Origin: Drosophila pseudoobscura
Taxonomy: Eukaryota > Arthropoda > Insecta > Diptera > Drosophilidae
DNA: 64,000 nucleotides
Direction: 5' to 3'
Assembly (NCBI RefSeq): GCF_009870125.1
Contig: NC_046681.1
Span: 6,151,001-6,215,000 of the forward strand
In this document: piece by piece, positions 11,301 to 24,774 of the stretch
Layout of the letters: each line of letters opens with the position of its first letter
How positions within the stretch are numbered: position 1 is the first letter of the stretch
The notes under the pieces: model-generated
What the model saw: only the letters and a program-made list of their open reading frames with translations
What the model was told of the DNA's origin: nothing
Database searches by the model: none
Translations under genes and position numbers: made by a program

Positions 11301-14300
11301 CTTGCCTCCGACTGCAACTGCGACTGCGACTGCGAGTGCCACTTCGTCTCTGCGTGCGTTTAATTAATATCAAAAGCCAACTCGCGGCGACGCGTACGTG
11401 CAAAATACAAGTATACGGCTGTCGATGCTTACTAACAAAAACAAAAAGTGGAGAATATACTGTACAGAAAAAAAATATAATATAAAAACTGCAAGCTTGA
11501 AAAAACTGCACGCTTAAACAAGAAAAGAAGGCTAGCTGTAGGGGTTTGCAGCTGTTGGAATACCCTTCCTATAACAGTTCCTGTAATAGGGCTTCAATTT
11601 TGTTGATATTTGAAGGAAATACTTGAAACTAAAGATAAGTGAGTTTTGGTGGGTTTATCTTTAAAAATAGAAAAGAGCGGATTTTTGAGAGATTTTTTCT
11701 CATGTCAGCTATAAGATATAGTCAACCAAATTTGATATAATTTTGTTTAGATACTGAGGGGCAAGCACCTGCACCTGCGTATGAACCAACCAACCCTCGG
11801 CTCACTCGCTTCCGCAGTGAGCAAAATATCGGAAGGCTGCGACGACCCGACACTTAAAGATTAGATTTAATAGAGATTAATTTATAAAGAAACGCGCATT
11901 TTCTATAATTTATCTTTAAACACAGAAAGGGTTTTCCCCCAAAGAATTGTTTTATGACCGATTGTTCTTGTGTTATCTGTATTATATAATCTTCCTTATT
12001 CCGATTTATATGCTGTTTGCATCTAAAAGAAAGATTTGTGCAATGTTTCACTGTGACAGCCTTCATAGCTTCATAGCATTCATAGCTTAATATCCAAATA
12101 TCACCATATCGATGGTTTTATTCAAGTTGTTCAAAGAGCTCGAGAAGAGCTCCTTTCTGCATGGCAAACCCTTTCATGCAACCATAATACCCTCTTCTAG
12201 AGTACCAGAAATACAAATACAAAAAAAGCCACAAAAAAAAGTCTCTGGCAAGTTGTTTTGGGACAAGGTTGTTGCCGATCGAATGCAGCTGAGTGGCGTG
12301 TTGCTGGTTGGCTTTTGTTGCTGTTGCTGTTGTTGTTGCAGTTGCTGTTGTGTTAACTGCAATTTGGTTGCATGCGTGTTGGCATTCGGCTTTTGGCCAA
12401 GTTAGATGGCAGACTATTGGTTAGTTTTGGTTCGTTTCGATTCTGGCATGGCTTTGGCTTTGGCTCGGAGTCTTGGAGTTGATCAAACTGTTTTTGGCAG
12501 GTTGCAATTTATTAAGTGTTATTGTGTAATCGATAAACTGGAACGATTGCCTCGGATTGCAACTGATCCGAACGCCGAGGCGAGCTAGACGAATAATTAA
12601 CCAAGAATTGGGCACTTTGAAAGTTCTTTTCGGCAGATATAAATGACGTTTAGTGGGCAACACAGGGGAATGTTAGGTTGAGAGAGTTCTATGCGGTTGT
12701 AGATCAATGAAGATCTTTGATAAGGAAAGTTGAGGGAGTGTAGAGGTTCTCAAGCATTTATAGCTTTTTTCGTAAGCCTTTCAATCGAAAAAGAGAGAGA
12801 AATGGCATCTCAATCATTGAGAGAAAGCAAGACAACTACATATCCATAGAAACTGTTAGGTTAGGCATTTCTTTCGGGGCAGAAAGAAAGAAGGAGACAA
12901 CTCTATATTGCTTAAAAGATTGAGCATCCAGTCTCTTCTCAAAATATTACTGAAATCAAAGTAGAGAGACACAGAAATCTCTATCGACACTCCAAAAAGG
13001 ACGGAGGGACGACTATTTATCAAATACAATATCCGAATCGATAGAGAAAGAGAAGCAAAAGCAAAACTCTCTATATCCACAAATACTGTTAATTTCCATC
13101 CACAAAACCAAGTACCGTTGCTCCATTTGCCTTGGCCCTGTGCCCAAATGCACTTCTCTCTCGCTCTCTTATCTATTTGCTGGGCTCACTGTCCCCCTCT
13201 CTCGCTCTAGTAAGCTCTCTCTTGCTCCTTTGTACACGGCTGGGATGGTCTCTCTCGCTTTGTCAACAGCTGCATGGCGGCGCACGGTGCTCCCCAAACT
13301 TCTTCTGCTGTCGTGTGCATCTGTTCCTCTCTCTCTCGCTCTAGCCCAGCATGTGTCTCTTTCTCGCTTTGTCGCTGCGAGTGCATTTCCAGCTGCTCCT
13401 CTTTTTTCCACTTCGTTTTTTTTTCCACTTTACTATTACATTTTTCGGGCAAGGTCATCAGCGAGACAAAGTCAATGGCCGCCAATGACCTCTTCTTCGG
13501 CTGTCTCGCTCGCTTGCGCTGTCTCTGTCTCGCTCTCTCTTTCGCTTTGGCCTGTTCTTCAGCTCCTCTGCTTTCTCGTGCTTCTTCGGCGTCGTCGCCG
13601 TCGTGGACTCTTGCTGCCGCCTCATTTTACAACTTGTTCTTGGCATTGGCCACACACCAGAAGGAGAAGAAAAAGCAGAGGCAGCAGCAGTAGAAGGGGG
13701 AGTACCATATATACATAGGTGTGGCGGAAAGAGGGGCGGCAAGGTGTGCGGTGGGAGAGAGGTACACTTCTTGTAGGTGTGTGGCGGGGTAGGTGCGTGA
13801 AGAGCGGCGGTAAGCAAAGCCAGTCAGCATGACGTGTTACTTTTTATTGTTGTTGCTGCTGCTGCCGATGTTCTTTATGCTGGCTCGCTCTCTCTCTCTC
13901 GCTCTCTTTCACTTGAATTTCTCTTTTGTAGTTTCCTCTTTATTTGCTTTTGTTTGAGAGTTGGTCTCTTGATACCCTTCAAGGGTATGGTGATGGGTAT
14001 GATTCGCATTCGTTAAGGAAGGAAGCATTTTTAACCTTATAAATAATAGAATATTATATTATCAAAGGGATAGTCATAAAAGATCAAAGTTATATGCTCA
14101 TTTGTTGGGAGAAACATTTATTAGTTTCTGAAAATATTTATATGCCACAACTTTCTTCCTCTTCTTAACTTTATTCAAATCTTAGGACCATGTAATAATG
14201 CTAAAGGGTATCCATCAGTTCGACACTTCCTGTCCAGCCTTTCCTTCTTGTTTTTTTTTATGACTTGGCAACAAGTCTTTGTCGTTTCTTCGTATACTTC

Positions 14301-16835
14301 TTCTGCTGCTCCTGGTTCTCCTGCTGCTGCTTCTTCTTCTTCTTATGCTGCTGTGTCTTCTTCCTTACTCCCTCTTCTTCTTCTTTAGTTCTGCCAATGT
14401 TTGAACGTCTTTGGCCTTTCTTTTGTCAGCTCCTCCTCTCCCCATATATTGCTCTTTGTGTGTCTTCCCTCCTACCCACCGCTTCTCTTCACTTCTCTTC
14501 GCTTCGCTTCTTTCTCTTCTTTCTGTGTTTTAGTTTAGTTATTCTTTATGTCTTTGCTGCCTGCCTCTGTTGTCCCGCAAATGTGTCCAATGATCTCTTT
14601 CGTTCTTTGAGCCGATTTTTATTGTCTTTTGTTGTCGTTGCCCCGTTCGTTCTTCTCTGAAGTGGAGTTCTACAACCTCCGGCCATGGACATGGGCATCC
14701 ACATCCATCCACCGAACCAGCCATCCTCCTCTCCCTCTCCATCTCTGCCTCCTCGCCTTCCACTACTTTTTTTCTTCTTTTCTTTATAAATTGCGCCTGT
14801 CAATTGTCATTGTCACCCGATGGCGCTGGCTGTTTCCCAAAGTTTGACAACTCTGTTCGACAATTGATGGCAGAGTTGCACAGGTGGTTGCTTTTCGATT
14901 GGAAGAAATACTGCTCTCCCTGTAATAAATATCCGATTTGGTTGATTTTTACAGAATTTATCAATAATGGGTGCGTCTACAACTATTCAAAGTTTCAGCT
15001 GGATATCTTTTAAATAGTGGCTATCACAGCTTTTATCCCGTTTGTGGGTTTGGATGGAACTTTTGGAAAAGCGCAAAACACAAATAATATTGGTAATAAA
15101 CACAGAAATCTTTATGAAAAGTTTGATTACTGTACCTCTCTTAGTCCCTGAGATCTAGGTGTTCTTTAGGAGGTTCTTCACCATCTTTCCACATTTCCAA
15201 GCCCCCACTCAACGACGACTCTGCTTCATATCCCCAGCCAGAAATAAATGTATTTATGCACATACATACATATATGTACATATGTACATGGCGATGAGAC
15301 GCCATAATAAGCAACGCTTCAAAATATATGTTTTCTCAGGTCCTAAATTAAACGAATGTCCTTCAAAACGGGCCACCACTCCATCACATTAAAGATCGCC
15401 AACAAAAGGCATTGCCAGACGGGCAGAGAACAGCAGAGCAGAAGGAAAGACGAAGCGAACAGAGAGAATCGCAGGGCTCTCGCCTTTAATCAAAACAAAT
15501 CCAATTCGTGGATAGAAGAGAATCCTCGTGTGCAGGGGGGGCACGCCGTACCAGACAATGCCATAAAAAAGGGCACAGAAGTGTGGCAACGCGCGAAAAC
15601 TCAACAAAACACACGGGGAGGAACGAACGACAGGTATACGAGGAGGCACACACAGACACAGACAGAGGGAGAGACACAGCCAGAGAGACGCTTAAAGGAG
15701 CGTTTCGTACATAATTTCAAGGATTTATGTCTTATTCAGGCGCTTTTAGACCCGAACCGAACCGAACCGAACCCGAAGTAGGGGCTCACAGATGCGTATT
15801 AAGGTCCGAAAAAAGGAGAACGACAAGCCTGTTTTTACTTTTTGAGCGGTTTGTTTTGATCTTCATTGTGTATAAACGAGTCGTTTTTGCGTTCGCTTGA
15901 GGTCTGGAGGTCAAGCTAAATGAATATGACTGCAAGTCTAAAGAGGGGATAATTGAAGTGATTTACTTTCCAGTCAAAGCAGTGGACGTTGCTGATTAAA
16001 ATTGAGACTCTGATTTGTAAGATGTAAATAAAAAATAGCTCTGTAAATATAACTTTTAAAAGGAGATCAGTAGTTTCTGTATGGAATAATTACTCATAAA
16101 ATTAAAGCTCTTTAGGTCTCGATGTCTATGAAATTCTGTACAATAAATTCTGTAGTAGGTCCAGGAATAGCCTGTCTTTCGGGGAAACTTTCTCCGTACA
16201 TCTGCCACGTTTTTTGATTAATTTCATCATCGTTTTGTATGAGCTCATTTTCGGCATTTCATTATTTATGATCTACCATTAAAATCTTTATCAAAATAAG
16301 TAGCACTCTGAATGGAACTAGAAAGGTTTCACAGCCTTCTCCCCCGTGGAACAGGTGTTTATCAAATAATTTTGTTGACTTATCTCTCGAAATGTTTGCT
16401 CGATTTAGCCGGCACTCGAGTATTACCCAGACACACATCCACAAATCACGAGACTCTCTGGCTAACAAGATTCCCCAGACCAAAAGAAACACGACAGAAA
16501 CGACAGATAAATCAAGCGGAATATCTATTACATTATAGATACCTTCGGAGCTTGAGCGCACAAAATATAATGATTCATTGGGCCCGAAAACGTGGCCGAG
16601 GGGCAGGCACACACATAGAGAATTCTATTTTATATACAGCGACATTTCAAGGTCGTTGCTTGACTTTCCTATAGAGAGGGAGAGGGAGGGAGGTAGGAAT
16701 ATTCTTTGTACCCGCGACGTTACGAGTGCGCGCGAGTCCAACCACAGACCCGGGGGAGAATCGCTCTTTGCTTCTTTTTTTCTTCGTATTTTTTGCGATT
16801 CTCGAGTGTATTTCCTGTTTGAAATGTGCTAATTA
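8311..16835. other. Non-coding, probable Hr39 5' intron (middle part)
   Basis: No gene is supported. The stretch holds CT-rich DNA with many CTCTCGCTCT runs (about 13140-13560 and 13880-13910), CAG/CAA-type triplets (about 12315-12350) and GACTGC hexamer-like runs (about 11270-11335). The longer frames here (for example 13140-13718 and 14265-14660) are Ser/Leu/Cys-rich translations of pyrimidine-rich DNA with equivalent frames on both strands, so I do not call them genes. Confidence 0.6.
8648..8699 (+). repeat. 12-bp tandem repeat
   Basis: About four exact or near-exact copies of CCCCACAGCCTG follow each other. In one frame this reads as a PAPQ repeat and in others PTAC or PHSL, with no supporting exon structure, so it is treated as a minisatellite. 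Confidence 0.85.
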
Positions 16836-17935
16836 TACCCGATACTCAAAATGAGTATTGGGGTATATTAGATTTGTGGTAAAAGTGGATGTGTGTAACG
16901 TCCAGAAGGAATCGTTTCCGACCCCATAAAGTATATATATTCTTGATCAGCATCAATAGCCGAGTCGATTGAGCCATGTCTGTCTGTCCGTCTGTCCGTC
17001 TGTCCGTCTGTCCGTCCGTCCGTCTGTCCGTCTGTCCGTCTGTCCGTCTGTCCGTCCCCTTCAGCGCCTAATGCTCAAAGACTATAAGAGCTAGAGCAAC
17101 GATGTTTTGGATCCAGACTTCTGTGATATGTCACTGCTCCAAAAATATTTCAAAACTTTGCCCCGCCCACTTCCGCCCCCACAAAGGACGAAAATCTGTG
17201 GCATCCACAATTTTAAAGATAAGATAAAACCAAAAACGCAGAATCGTAGAGAATGACCATATCTTTTAGACTGCAGAATCTGAATCGGATTTCATTTCAT
17301 TTTTCTCGCCCTGTCTCTCTCTAACACACACGTAGCATAGGCGGCTTTGCTTAGAGTAAAACATTAGCGCCAAGATCTGAGAGACTATAAAAGCTAGAGC
17401 AACCAAATTTGGTATCCACACTCCTAATATATCGGACCAAGACGAGTTTGTTTCAAAATTTCGCCACACCCCCTTCCGCCCCCGCAAAGGATGCAAATCT
17501 GGGGATATTCAAAAATCTCAGAGACTATTAAGGCTGGAGTAACCAAATTTAGTAAACGCACTCCAGTTAGATCTCACTATAAAACGTATATCTCAAAATT
17601 TCGCCCCACCCCCTTCCGCCCACACAAAGAACGAAAATCTGTTGCATCCACAATATTGCACATTCGAGAAAACTAGAAACGCAGAATCATAGAGAACGAC
17701 CATATGTATCAGATTGCTGAATCTGGATCAGATCAGATCATTTTTATAGCGAAAGGAAACAAATCAATTTGCACTGGCTACGCAGCGCCCGACGTCACGC
17801 TCAGACTGATTTTCTGTCTCTCTCGCACGCACTCTTTGTCGTGTCGATTAATATAAGCGGCGTCTGCCGGAGGAGAGCCATACTGACTTAGTATCGGGTA
17901 TAACTGTAGAGTTGCGGTGTCCGCAGGAACTCACA
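16836..17935 (+). mobile_element. DINE-1/mini-me-like Helitron-derived element
   Basis: The left side starts with a hairpin-forming ATACCCGATACTCA...TGAGTATTGGGGTAT and continues into a segment with GTATATATATTCTTGATCAG, which I recognise as the conserved core of DINE-1/mini-me elements. A (GTCY)n microsatellite follows at 16978-17055, the hallmark internal repeat of this family. The right side ends near 17885-17935 with AGTATCGGGTATA and a short GC hairpin (GCGG-TGTC-CGC). Three related blocks (about 17150-17215, 17455-17500, 17596-17660) share CAAAATTTCGCC and CCCTTCCGCCC. Such non-autonomous elements encode no protein. The ends are approximate. Confidence 0.75.
16978..17055 (+). repeat. 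(GTCY)n microsatellite inside DINE-1-like element
   Basis: About 19 tandem copies of GTCTGTCC/GTCCGTCC-type tetranucleotides. It is an expected component of the mini-me/DINE-1 family and is prone to length change. Confidence 0.9.
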
Positions 17936-20900
17936 ACGTTCCCCCTCGTTTCTTTTATATATACAATACTCAAATTCTGATTATTATTTCTTTCGTTTGT
18001 ACGCTTTCTGTTGAAATTATATGCCCCCCGATAGAGATGTTGTGTCTTGCGGGAGAGAGATTGAATGGATATAATAAATAACCGGGCGTTGTCAACCTGT
18101 TCCGCGTGTCTTGACGGGGTTCTACATACGACTATGTATGTATTGACTGATTAGGAAAATTTTGGATTTCAAATTCTGTGGTGTCTTTTTCCTTTTTTCT
18201 TACCTCTCATTTTTTTTAATTGGAGGTATTTCGAGATAGAATATGGGACTGTTCCACAGAACTAGAACTACAAAAAGATGATTCCTTGTCCAAAAATAGT
18301 GACCCAATGGGCAAATTACAGTCCTCCATATAGCGAATCTCAAGGGGAATTCGTTATACGGAAAATCGTACTATAGATTTTTGCAGAATTATAGCATTGC
18401 AGTGTTCTGTTTTATAGAAAAATTCGCTGTATGGAAGTTCATAATAACTGTGACAATACTTTCGTCTAAATATTATAATTTTATAGAAAATATTGGAATA
18501 TTAGTAGTTCTGTTATTATTTATTGATAGAGACAAAAAGAACAGAAAATCACTCATACAACTGCGTTTGTTTTTTGTTCCAATATTTAAAAGGAACTGAA
18601 TCAAATGCTCTGTAATATCGGTCCAAATTTGATTCAGTATCATATCCTGGCTTAAAATTGATAGATCTTAAAGAAGTCATTGCTCTGTGAGAATGTATCG
18701 TAGCTTCATAAAACCTAAAGAATACTCCAACTATTTTCATGCCCATTCCCCCCACCAGAAATCGTTTAATAAACCTACTTCCAATCAGCGATCAACAGGC
18801 TATCAACACTAGTCATCTTACAACACACCCACCGCATTAATAACTCGCGAGTTCCCTTTTGGCCGCAGTGGCAGTGGCAGTGGCCAACGGCCGACGGGCA
18901 GCGGGCAGCCATCAACAGCTACGGCCCTTGTGTCAGTCACTCCGTCAATTAACGAGAAAACCAGCTCACAGAACCCCCAAAGTTGTGTTTTCTTGTTTTT
19001 ATTTATTTATAACACTTGAAGGTCAGCTAATAAATCCCACAAAAACCACGCTTAAAGGAGCTACGCTTTCAGATAATCAGGAGGGGGGCAAGGGGAGCAG
19101 GAGGGGATCAAAATTTATGACCATTAGCGGATTTAATTTATGCAAAGAATGAAAAGAATAACTTTGATGATGAATAAGAGAGAACACGCAGAAGATGCAG
19201 AACACAAGCAAAGCCGATAAAAATCTCATCAAATTAAGGCAAAACGATAAAAATTGATTGGGCGCATGGGGCTCCACTTCAACTCCACTCCAGACGCACC
19301 GAAACGCTTTACAAGGTTTCCCCTTGGTGTCAGATCTAGTTTCAGCTTCAGCTCCAGCTCCAGTACCAGCTCCAGGTCTAGTCTCGAAATTTGAGCTTCA
19401 GATACAACCTCATCTACAATACATCTATGAGGACCGACTTGAAAGATCATTTTATAGGAAATATAATAGCTACAGGTGATATTTCGAATGTGGAATAAAC
19501 AGAGAAACTGTTTATTTGATGTTTACTGAGCAGAACATATTGTATTTCGAAAGAGAAGCAGTTTTCAATGCTCTCAAAGAAAATTGAGTTTGGTTTGAAA
19601 TCTTTTGCTCTAAAACTACTTAATCAGGATGATTTTTTAAAGAAAATTATCAAAAAGCATTATAAATAAATCTACAAAAAATCAGTCGCGTATCTTTTGA
19701 ATTGTGGATGCTACAACGAATGTAAAAAGATAGTTTTTTCCCAAAACTTGATCATCATTGAGCTCAGAGAAGAGTCTACTTCCCAGCTCTTAAAGTTTTC
19801 CAGATCAAGGGGTTCCTATGGATTCCGAACAATAATATGCTTCATGGAAGGTTTTCCTTTACCTTCACTCATGGGATATACCTTTCTTATAGAGGGTATT
19901 CCTAAAAGCATTTTAGAGACCTATTCTAATGCTTCGCTAAAGCTAAGGCTGGGCCTCTGATCTCTCCCAAGAGCCAGGGGGAAACATTGAACTGGGACTC
20001 TCCCTTCTTCTGCCTTGTTCTTTTGCATCTTCTTCTGCGTGTGCTTCTGCTGATATTTATGATTCTCCTCCTCCGTTCTTCCTTCGCCCGTTCGTCGTCG
20101 GATGACTAATCACTCGAAAATTGCCGCCAGCTATCGGAATCAGCCTCTGCGACTGCGAGACGCTGGAGACTTTGGGCTCCAGTTTGGATTTTTGCTTTGG
20201 TTTCGGTCCTCTCTTTTGGGCTGGTGGTTCGGTTGATTGGTTCCACTCCGTCCACCCATGCACTCCCTGCTCCCCCTTTCCGCCTACCATCGACGGCCAC
20301 TCTGCTCCCTGCTTTCCTCCGTCCTGCTTTGAGCCCCAGCCGAAAAGAAACGTGTTTCTTCCTGTTTCAGGTTTCTTTTGGGTTCTCTTTTTTTGGTATT
20401 CTCTTTTTATTTTGTGAAGTTTTGTTTGAGTGACGCTTCATACAGTACTTGCACGACTGCGACTGCGAGTACGAGCGGTATGACGCATGCATGACGTTTC
20501 CAGAGGCCTGCAATTTGGGGGCTTGGGTTGGGGTTCGGTTCCGCGTGTGGATGTGGAGGCAAGCCGTGGTTTTTGGGGCTGTCAATTATCTGTTCGCAGC
20601 AGTGATACACGGCCAAAGCTGTCTTATCATTGATACACTGCTGCAGAGCTGTCTTAACAGTAATACCTGAATATATCGCATAGCATACAATGTTGCTGCA
20701 TAACGGCATTTGTAAAATTCGACAGCAACGACGGAATTTGACAGAAAGTCGTTTCCCCGACGTGTATTTAAATATCATAGATTGATGGCTAGGAAATTCT
20801 TTTTGTATGAATTTTCGAAGCCACTATATAGATCGTGCACCATTTCCAAATTTGTATTATCGTAATGTACCGTCGCCTATATCGGATATTACTGGGCCAC

Positions 20901-22914
20901 AATGTCATATTATTGATATTTAAAACATTAAAGATATCGAAAACAACTTTTTTTGGTTTAAAAATGTGTTTAACCTTATTTATTGCTTAATCTTTAAGGC
21001 CAATTATATTTGTATGGGTATTATAGGTAAATCTCTTAATCGGAAAGGTTTTAAAAAATTCTAACAAAAAGTTGTGTATATTTGGAAACAGTTTTAAACG
21101 AATTTTACAACAGTTATGGTTCCAAATTAGATTTTGAAATGTTTCTGGAGTAATTTAAAATTTAATCTCCCGAATTGGATTCCACAGAGTACCAAACTAG
21201 TATTATTGGTTATATCCGTACAATAAAATCGGATAAACCACTATAGGTTTCCTATAAATGTACTCTATGCACGTGCAAGTCCCTTCCTCTAACCAAATAT
21301 CATGAAAGCGATATGAAAATACTTCCAGTAGTACCCCCCCTGAGGATTTCTGTTGCCAAACCAAAGTTCAATTTCGAGTCGAAAAAAGGCTTCCAATTGT
21401 TACACAACCATCGGCAGCAGCAGCAGCAACCAGCAGCAGCAGCGGCAATAGTTGGTTGCAACTGCAACTGCAGCAGCAACAACATTTAGGCAACATGTTT
21501 TTGTTTTGTTGCACCATGCCATGGCCCCTGCCACAGAGCAGAAATCAAAACAAAAAACAAAATAAAAAGCGCCAGGCAAAGCATAAGAAATTGGCCAAAA
21601 CGATCATGTTTATATAGACACATAGAAACGGAAAAAAGCGCCAGCGAATGTCGGGGCAACAACGGGCTACACACCACACTCCACACTCCATAGACCATGG
21701 ACCATAGACGATAGACCACAGTTATGGCAATTGGCAAAGTTGGCAGTTGGCAGTTGGCGAAAAATCAAGCAAAAACAACAGCCACAAAACAGCAACAAAA
21801 CAGCAACAGACGGCCAAAAGGCAACGGGCAAGCTGCAGCCAGCAGTACGGAAAAGTAAAGGATAAGCTGGAAAGCAACGAATTTCCATATACTCTTCGTG
21901 TTTTGGGGAATTCTAAGAGGGTTTAAGATATATTTGGGTAACAAAACGGCACTTGAAATAATCGATTGACATGAAAAACCCCTCGGAACGCAACGTTTTT
22001 GTCGAGACCCATGTACCATCCTCTATGGGGAAGGGCATCAAAAGCATTAAATGGCAAAAGCAACAATGTTGCGCTTTTCAAAGAGGCTGCAGAGACACTC
22101 CAGCAACTCTTCCTCTCTGTCTGCCAGTTAACAGAGACAAAGAGAGACAGAAAGAGACAGAAAGAGAGAGAGAGAGGGAGAGCAAAGCTCTTCTTCTTTT
22201 GAGGTTACCAACAAGGTAAACCTGCTGCCATGTTTATTGTATCTTTTATTTTGATCTCTCTCGCCCCATAGAGACAATAGAACAAAGCGCCAAAGCATTC
22301 TTGATGTTTGCTAGAAAGAACAACTATGGAGGAGGTGGAGGAGGAGGAGGAGGAGCAGGCGGAGGTCAATGTTGCAATTGTTAACTGCTAATTAGCCAAG
22401 TCACAGTCAGAGTTACAGCCACAAAGGAGAGGTAGATGCCGGAGCCATGTAACAATTTATGTTTCTGTAAGTGGGGGGTGTGCGAGTACTACGCCTCGAG
22501 GCATCAATTCCGAGAACCGGTTAACAGCTGGCCACCAGGCCATCGAATGAAACGAAAAATATGATGTGGTTTCCTCTGTTTCGTGGCAGTTCAAGATCGA
22601 CATGAGATATGGCTAGACTTCAATTACGATCACCACTGGACGTCCTACAATACATGAACGGGCCAAAAACGTACATTTATATTAATATTTAATGGTTTTC
22701 ATAAGCAAAGGTATGCTTCTTTATCTCTGAGTTGGTTACTCCGAAAGATATTGATAAAATTATATGACAAACGATGGAGATTATGGATGGAGATTGTATA
22801 TGTAGCTTCAAAAACTGCCATAGAAAACTTGTATGATATCCACTGATTTTCGAGGAAAAGATCACCATTAAATCAGAATTATCTATAAAATAGATACAAA
22901 ATCGAGACTTCATT
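17936..22914. other. Non-coding, probable Hr39 5' intron
   Basis: No supported exon. It contains a segment at about 18310-18420 that recurs near 39085-39190 (see findings), CAG/CAA-type runs near 21415-21480 and several AT-rich stretches. Confidence 0.6.
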
Positions 22915-23480
22915 TATCGATTTATTATATTTATGCCCTCGAAAATTTCCCTACACATATTGCTCTATTATTTCTGCCTTTGCATACAAATTTATTTTTA
23001 ATCGATTAAAAATAAATATATCCTTTATGGATTTATTATATTTATTCCCACTAACATTACATATTTTTCTATTATTTCCCCTTTTACATACAAAATGCAT
23101 GCATTAATAGATTAAAAATCGATACTTCCTTCCTTTATAATATTTTTCCCCTCCAATATTTCCCTATTAATATTTCTCCCTTTACATTCAAAATTCATGT
23201 ATTATTCGAATAAAAATCAATACTTCCTTTACCTATCATATTTATCCTATTCAACATATCCCTGTACATTTTTCTCTATTATTTCTCCTTTTACATACAA
23301 AATGCCGGCATTAATCGATTAAAAATCGATACTTCCTCTATCGATTTATGATATTTATCTTCTCCAACATTTCCCTATACATATTTCTGTATTATTTCCA
23401 CCATTACATAAAAATGCTAGCATTAATCGACTAAAAATCGATACTTCCTTATCGATTTATCATGTTTATCCTCTGCAAGT
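22915..23480 (+). repeat. AT-rich satellite-like tandem array, about 5 copies
   Basis: A unit of about 96-112 bases starting TATCGATTTATKATATTTAT begins near 22915, 23025, 23130, 23226 and 23338, with a partial sixth at about 23450. Each unit contains TTTCCCTA, TATTATTTCYCC, TTACATACAAAATGC and, in most copies, the near-palindrome ATCGATTAAAAATCGATA. The CGATA/ATCGAT elements match DREF/BEAF-32-type sites, an inference only. No coding potential. Confidence 0.85.
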
Positions 23481-24685
23481 ACTCTTACTTTACTTGTGTA
23501 CATTTTCACCATAAATCTGTTGCACGCCTCAGTTGCCCCATTACCGCCACATTAAAATCCCCATCCCATTCGGGAGTTGCAGCTCCTCCAGCAGCTTCTG
23601 CGCCACATGCCCCCCTGCGCTGCCCCACATCACACCTGCATTTAGCTGGAGTTATGACAACAAAGGCTGTAAATTAACATTCGGGGCCGCACACACACCT
23701 AAAAGGAGTTCAAGAACATAAACAAGCAGCAGACGATGCCAACGGACAGCCCAGCCGCCAGCCGCCAACCGACAACCGCCAGAGCCAATCAACTTACAAA
23801 ATTCGCGGTTAACCTTCCTCCAGGGAGACTGAGAGGGGGATCGAGGGAGAAAAGAGTCGCAGCAGCAGTCGATGATAAAAGTAAAGACCACCGCACATAA
23901 ACCCAGTTTACGAAATGAAAAGGCACAGAAAACACAGAGAGAAAAACTGCAACACCAGCAGACAGAAAAGAAGTAGATATCGCACTATGGGATACCCTAT
24001 AGTCAGGTGTTTGTACATGATCTAAGAAGAATTAGAATTAATAATTAGTCTCAGAACGAGAGGAAATAAAAGACAATACTTGCAAATATAAATTCTTTGG
24101 TTTTCTTTATCCAATCGAAATGATATTCGGTAGATTGGTTGTGAATATCATCATATACAGCTCTAGTAAATGGTAGTCCTATATCTTTAAAACTTTGAAT
24201 TTTACAACTCTTCTTCTATAGATGCAGGAATGAAAGAAGGGTCTGGAAATCACAGAAAAAGAGGAATAGCAGTTGAGATGTTCTTTGTTTTTTGATTGCT
24301 TTTCACATCCCATCGAATACCATGCCACTCTAGAGTCCCCTTGATTTCCAGGGTATTAAAACGCGAAAAAAGAACAGCCAATAAACACAAAAACCGCAAG
24401 CCGACGTAGTCAAAATAATAATGAGCCCCTCCAACATTTAAAATGGTTTATGAGACAGACAGACGGTTTGCTGCTCCAAACCGATCCACCGATCCGCCGA
24501 TCCACCAGTCCGCAGTCGGAGTCTCAGTCTCAGTCTCTCAAGCCTTTTCTCAGCCTCAGCCTCAACCTCAACCTCATCGTCATCGCCGTACACCTACGGT
24601 GGTGCCCCAAAGAGTCTTTGGCGAGTCTTTGATTTTTCTGGGTCAAGCTACACGCGAAAGCGGCAAAAGGAGAAGAAGAAATGTG

Positions 24686-24774
<89 letters not shown>

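Noticed and set aside
13140..13718. 192-codon frame in CT-rich DNA
   Set aside because: Low-complexity Ser/Leu/Arg translation of CTCTCG runs, with comparable frames on both strands and no splice or start support.
14265..14660. 131-codon Cys/Phe/Leu-rich frame
   Set aside because: It translates a pyrimidine-rich CTTCTT/TGCTGC tract. The hydrophobic look comes from base composition, not from a membrane protein.
20595..20650. Possible microRNA hairpin (GCAGCAGTG ... CACTGCTGC)
   Set aside because: Only 9 paired bases with a loop of about 30; neither arm extends inward or outward.
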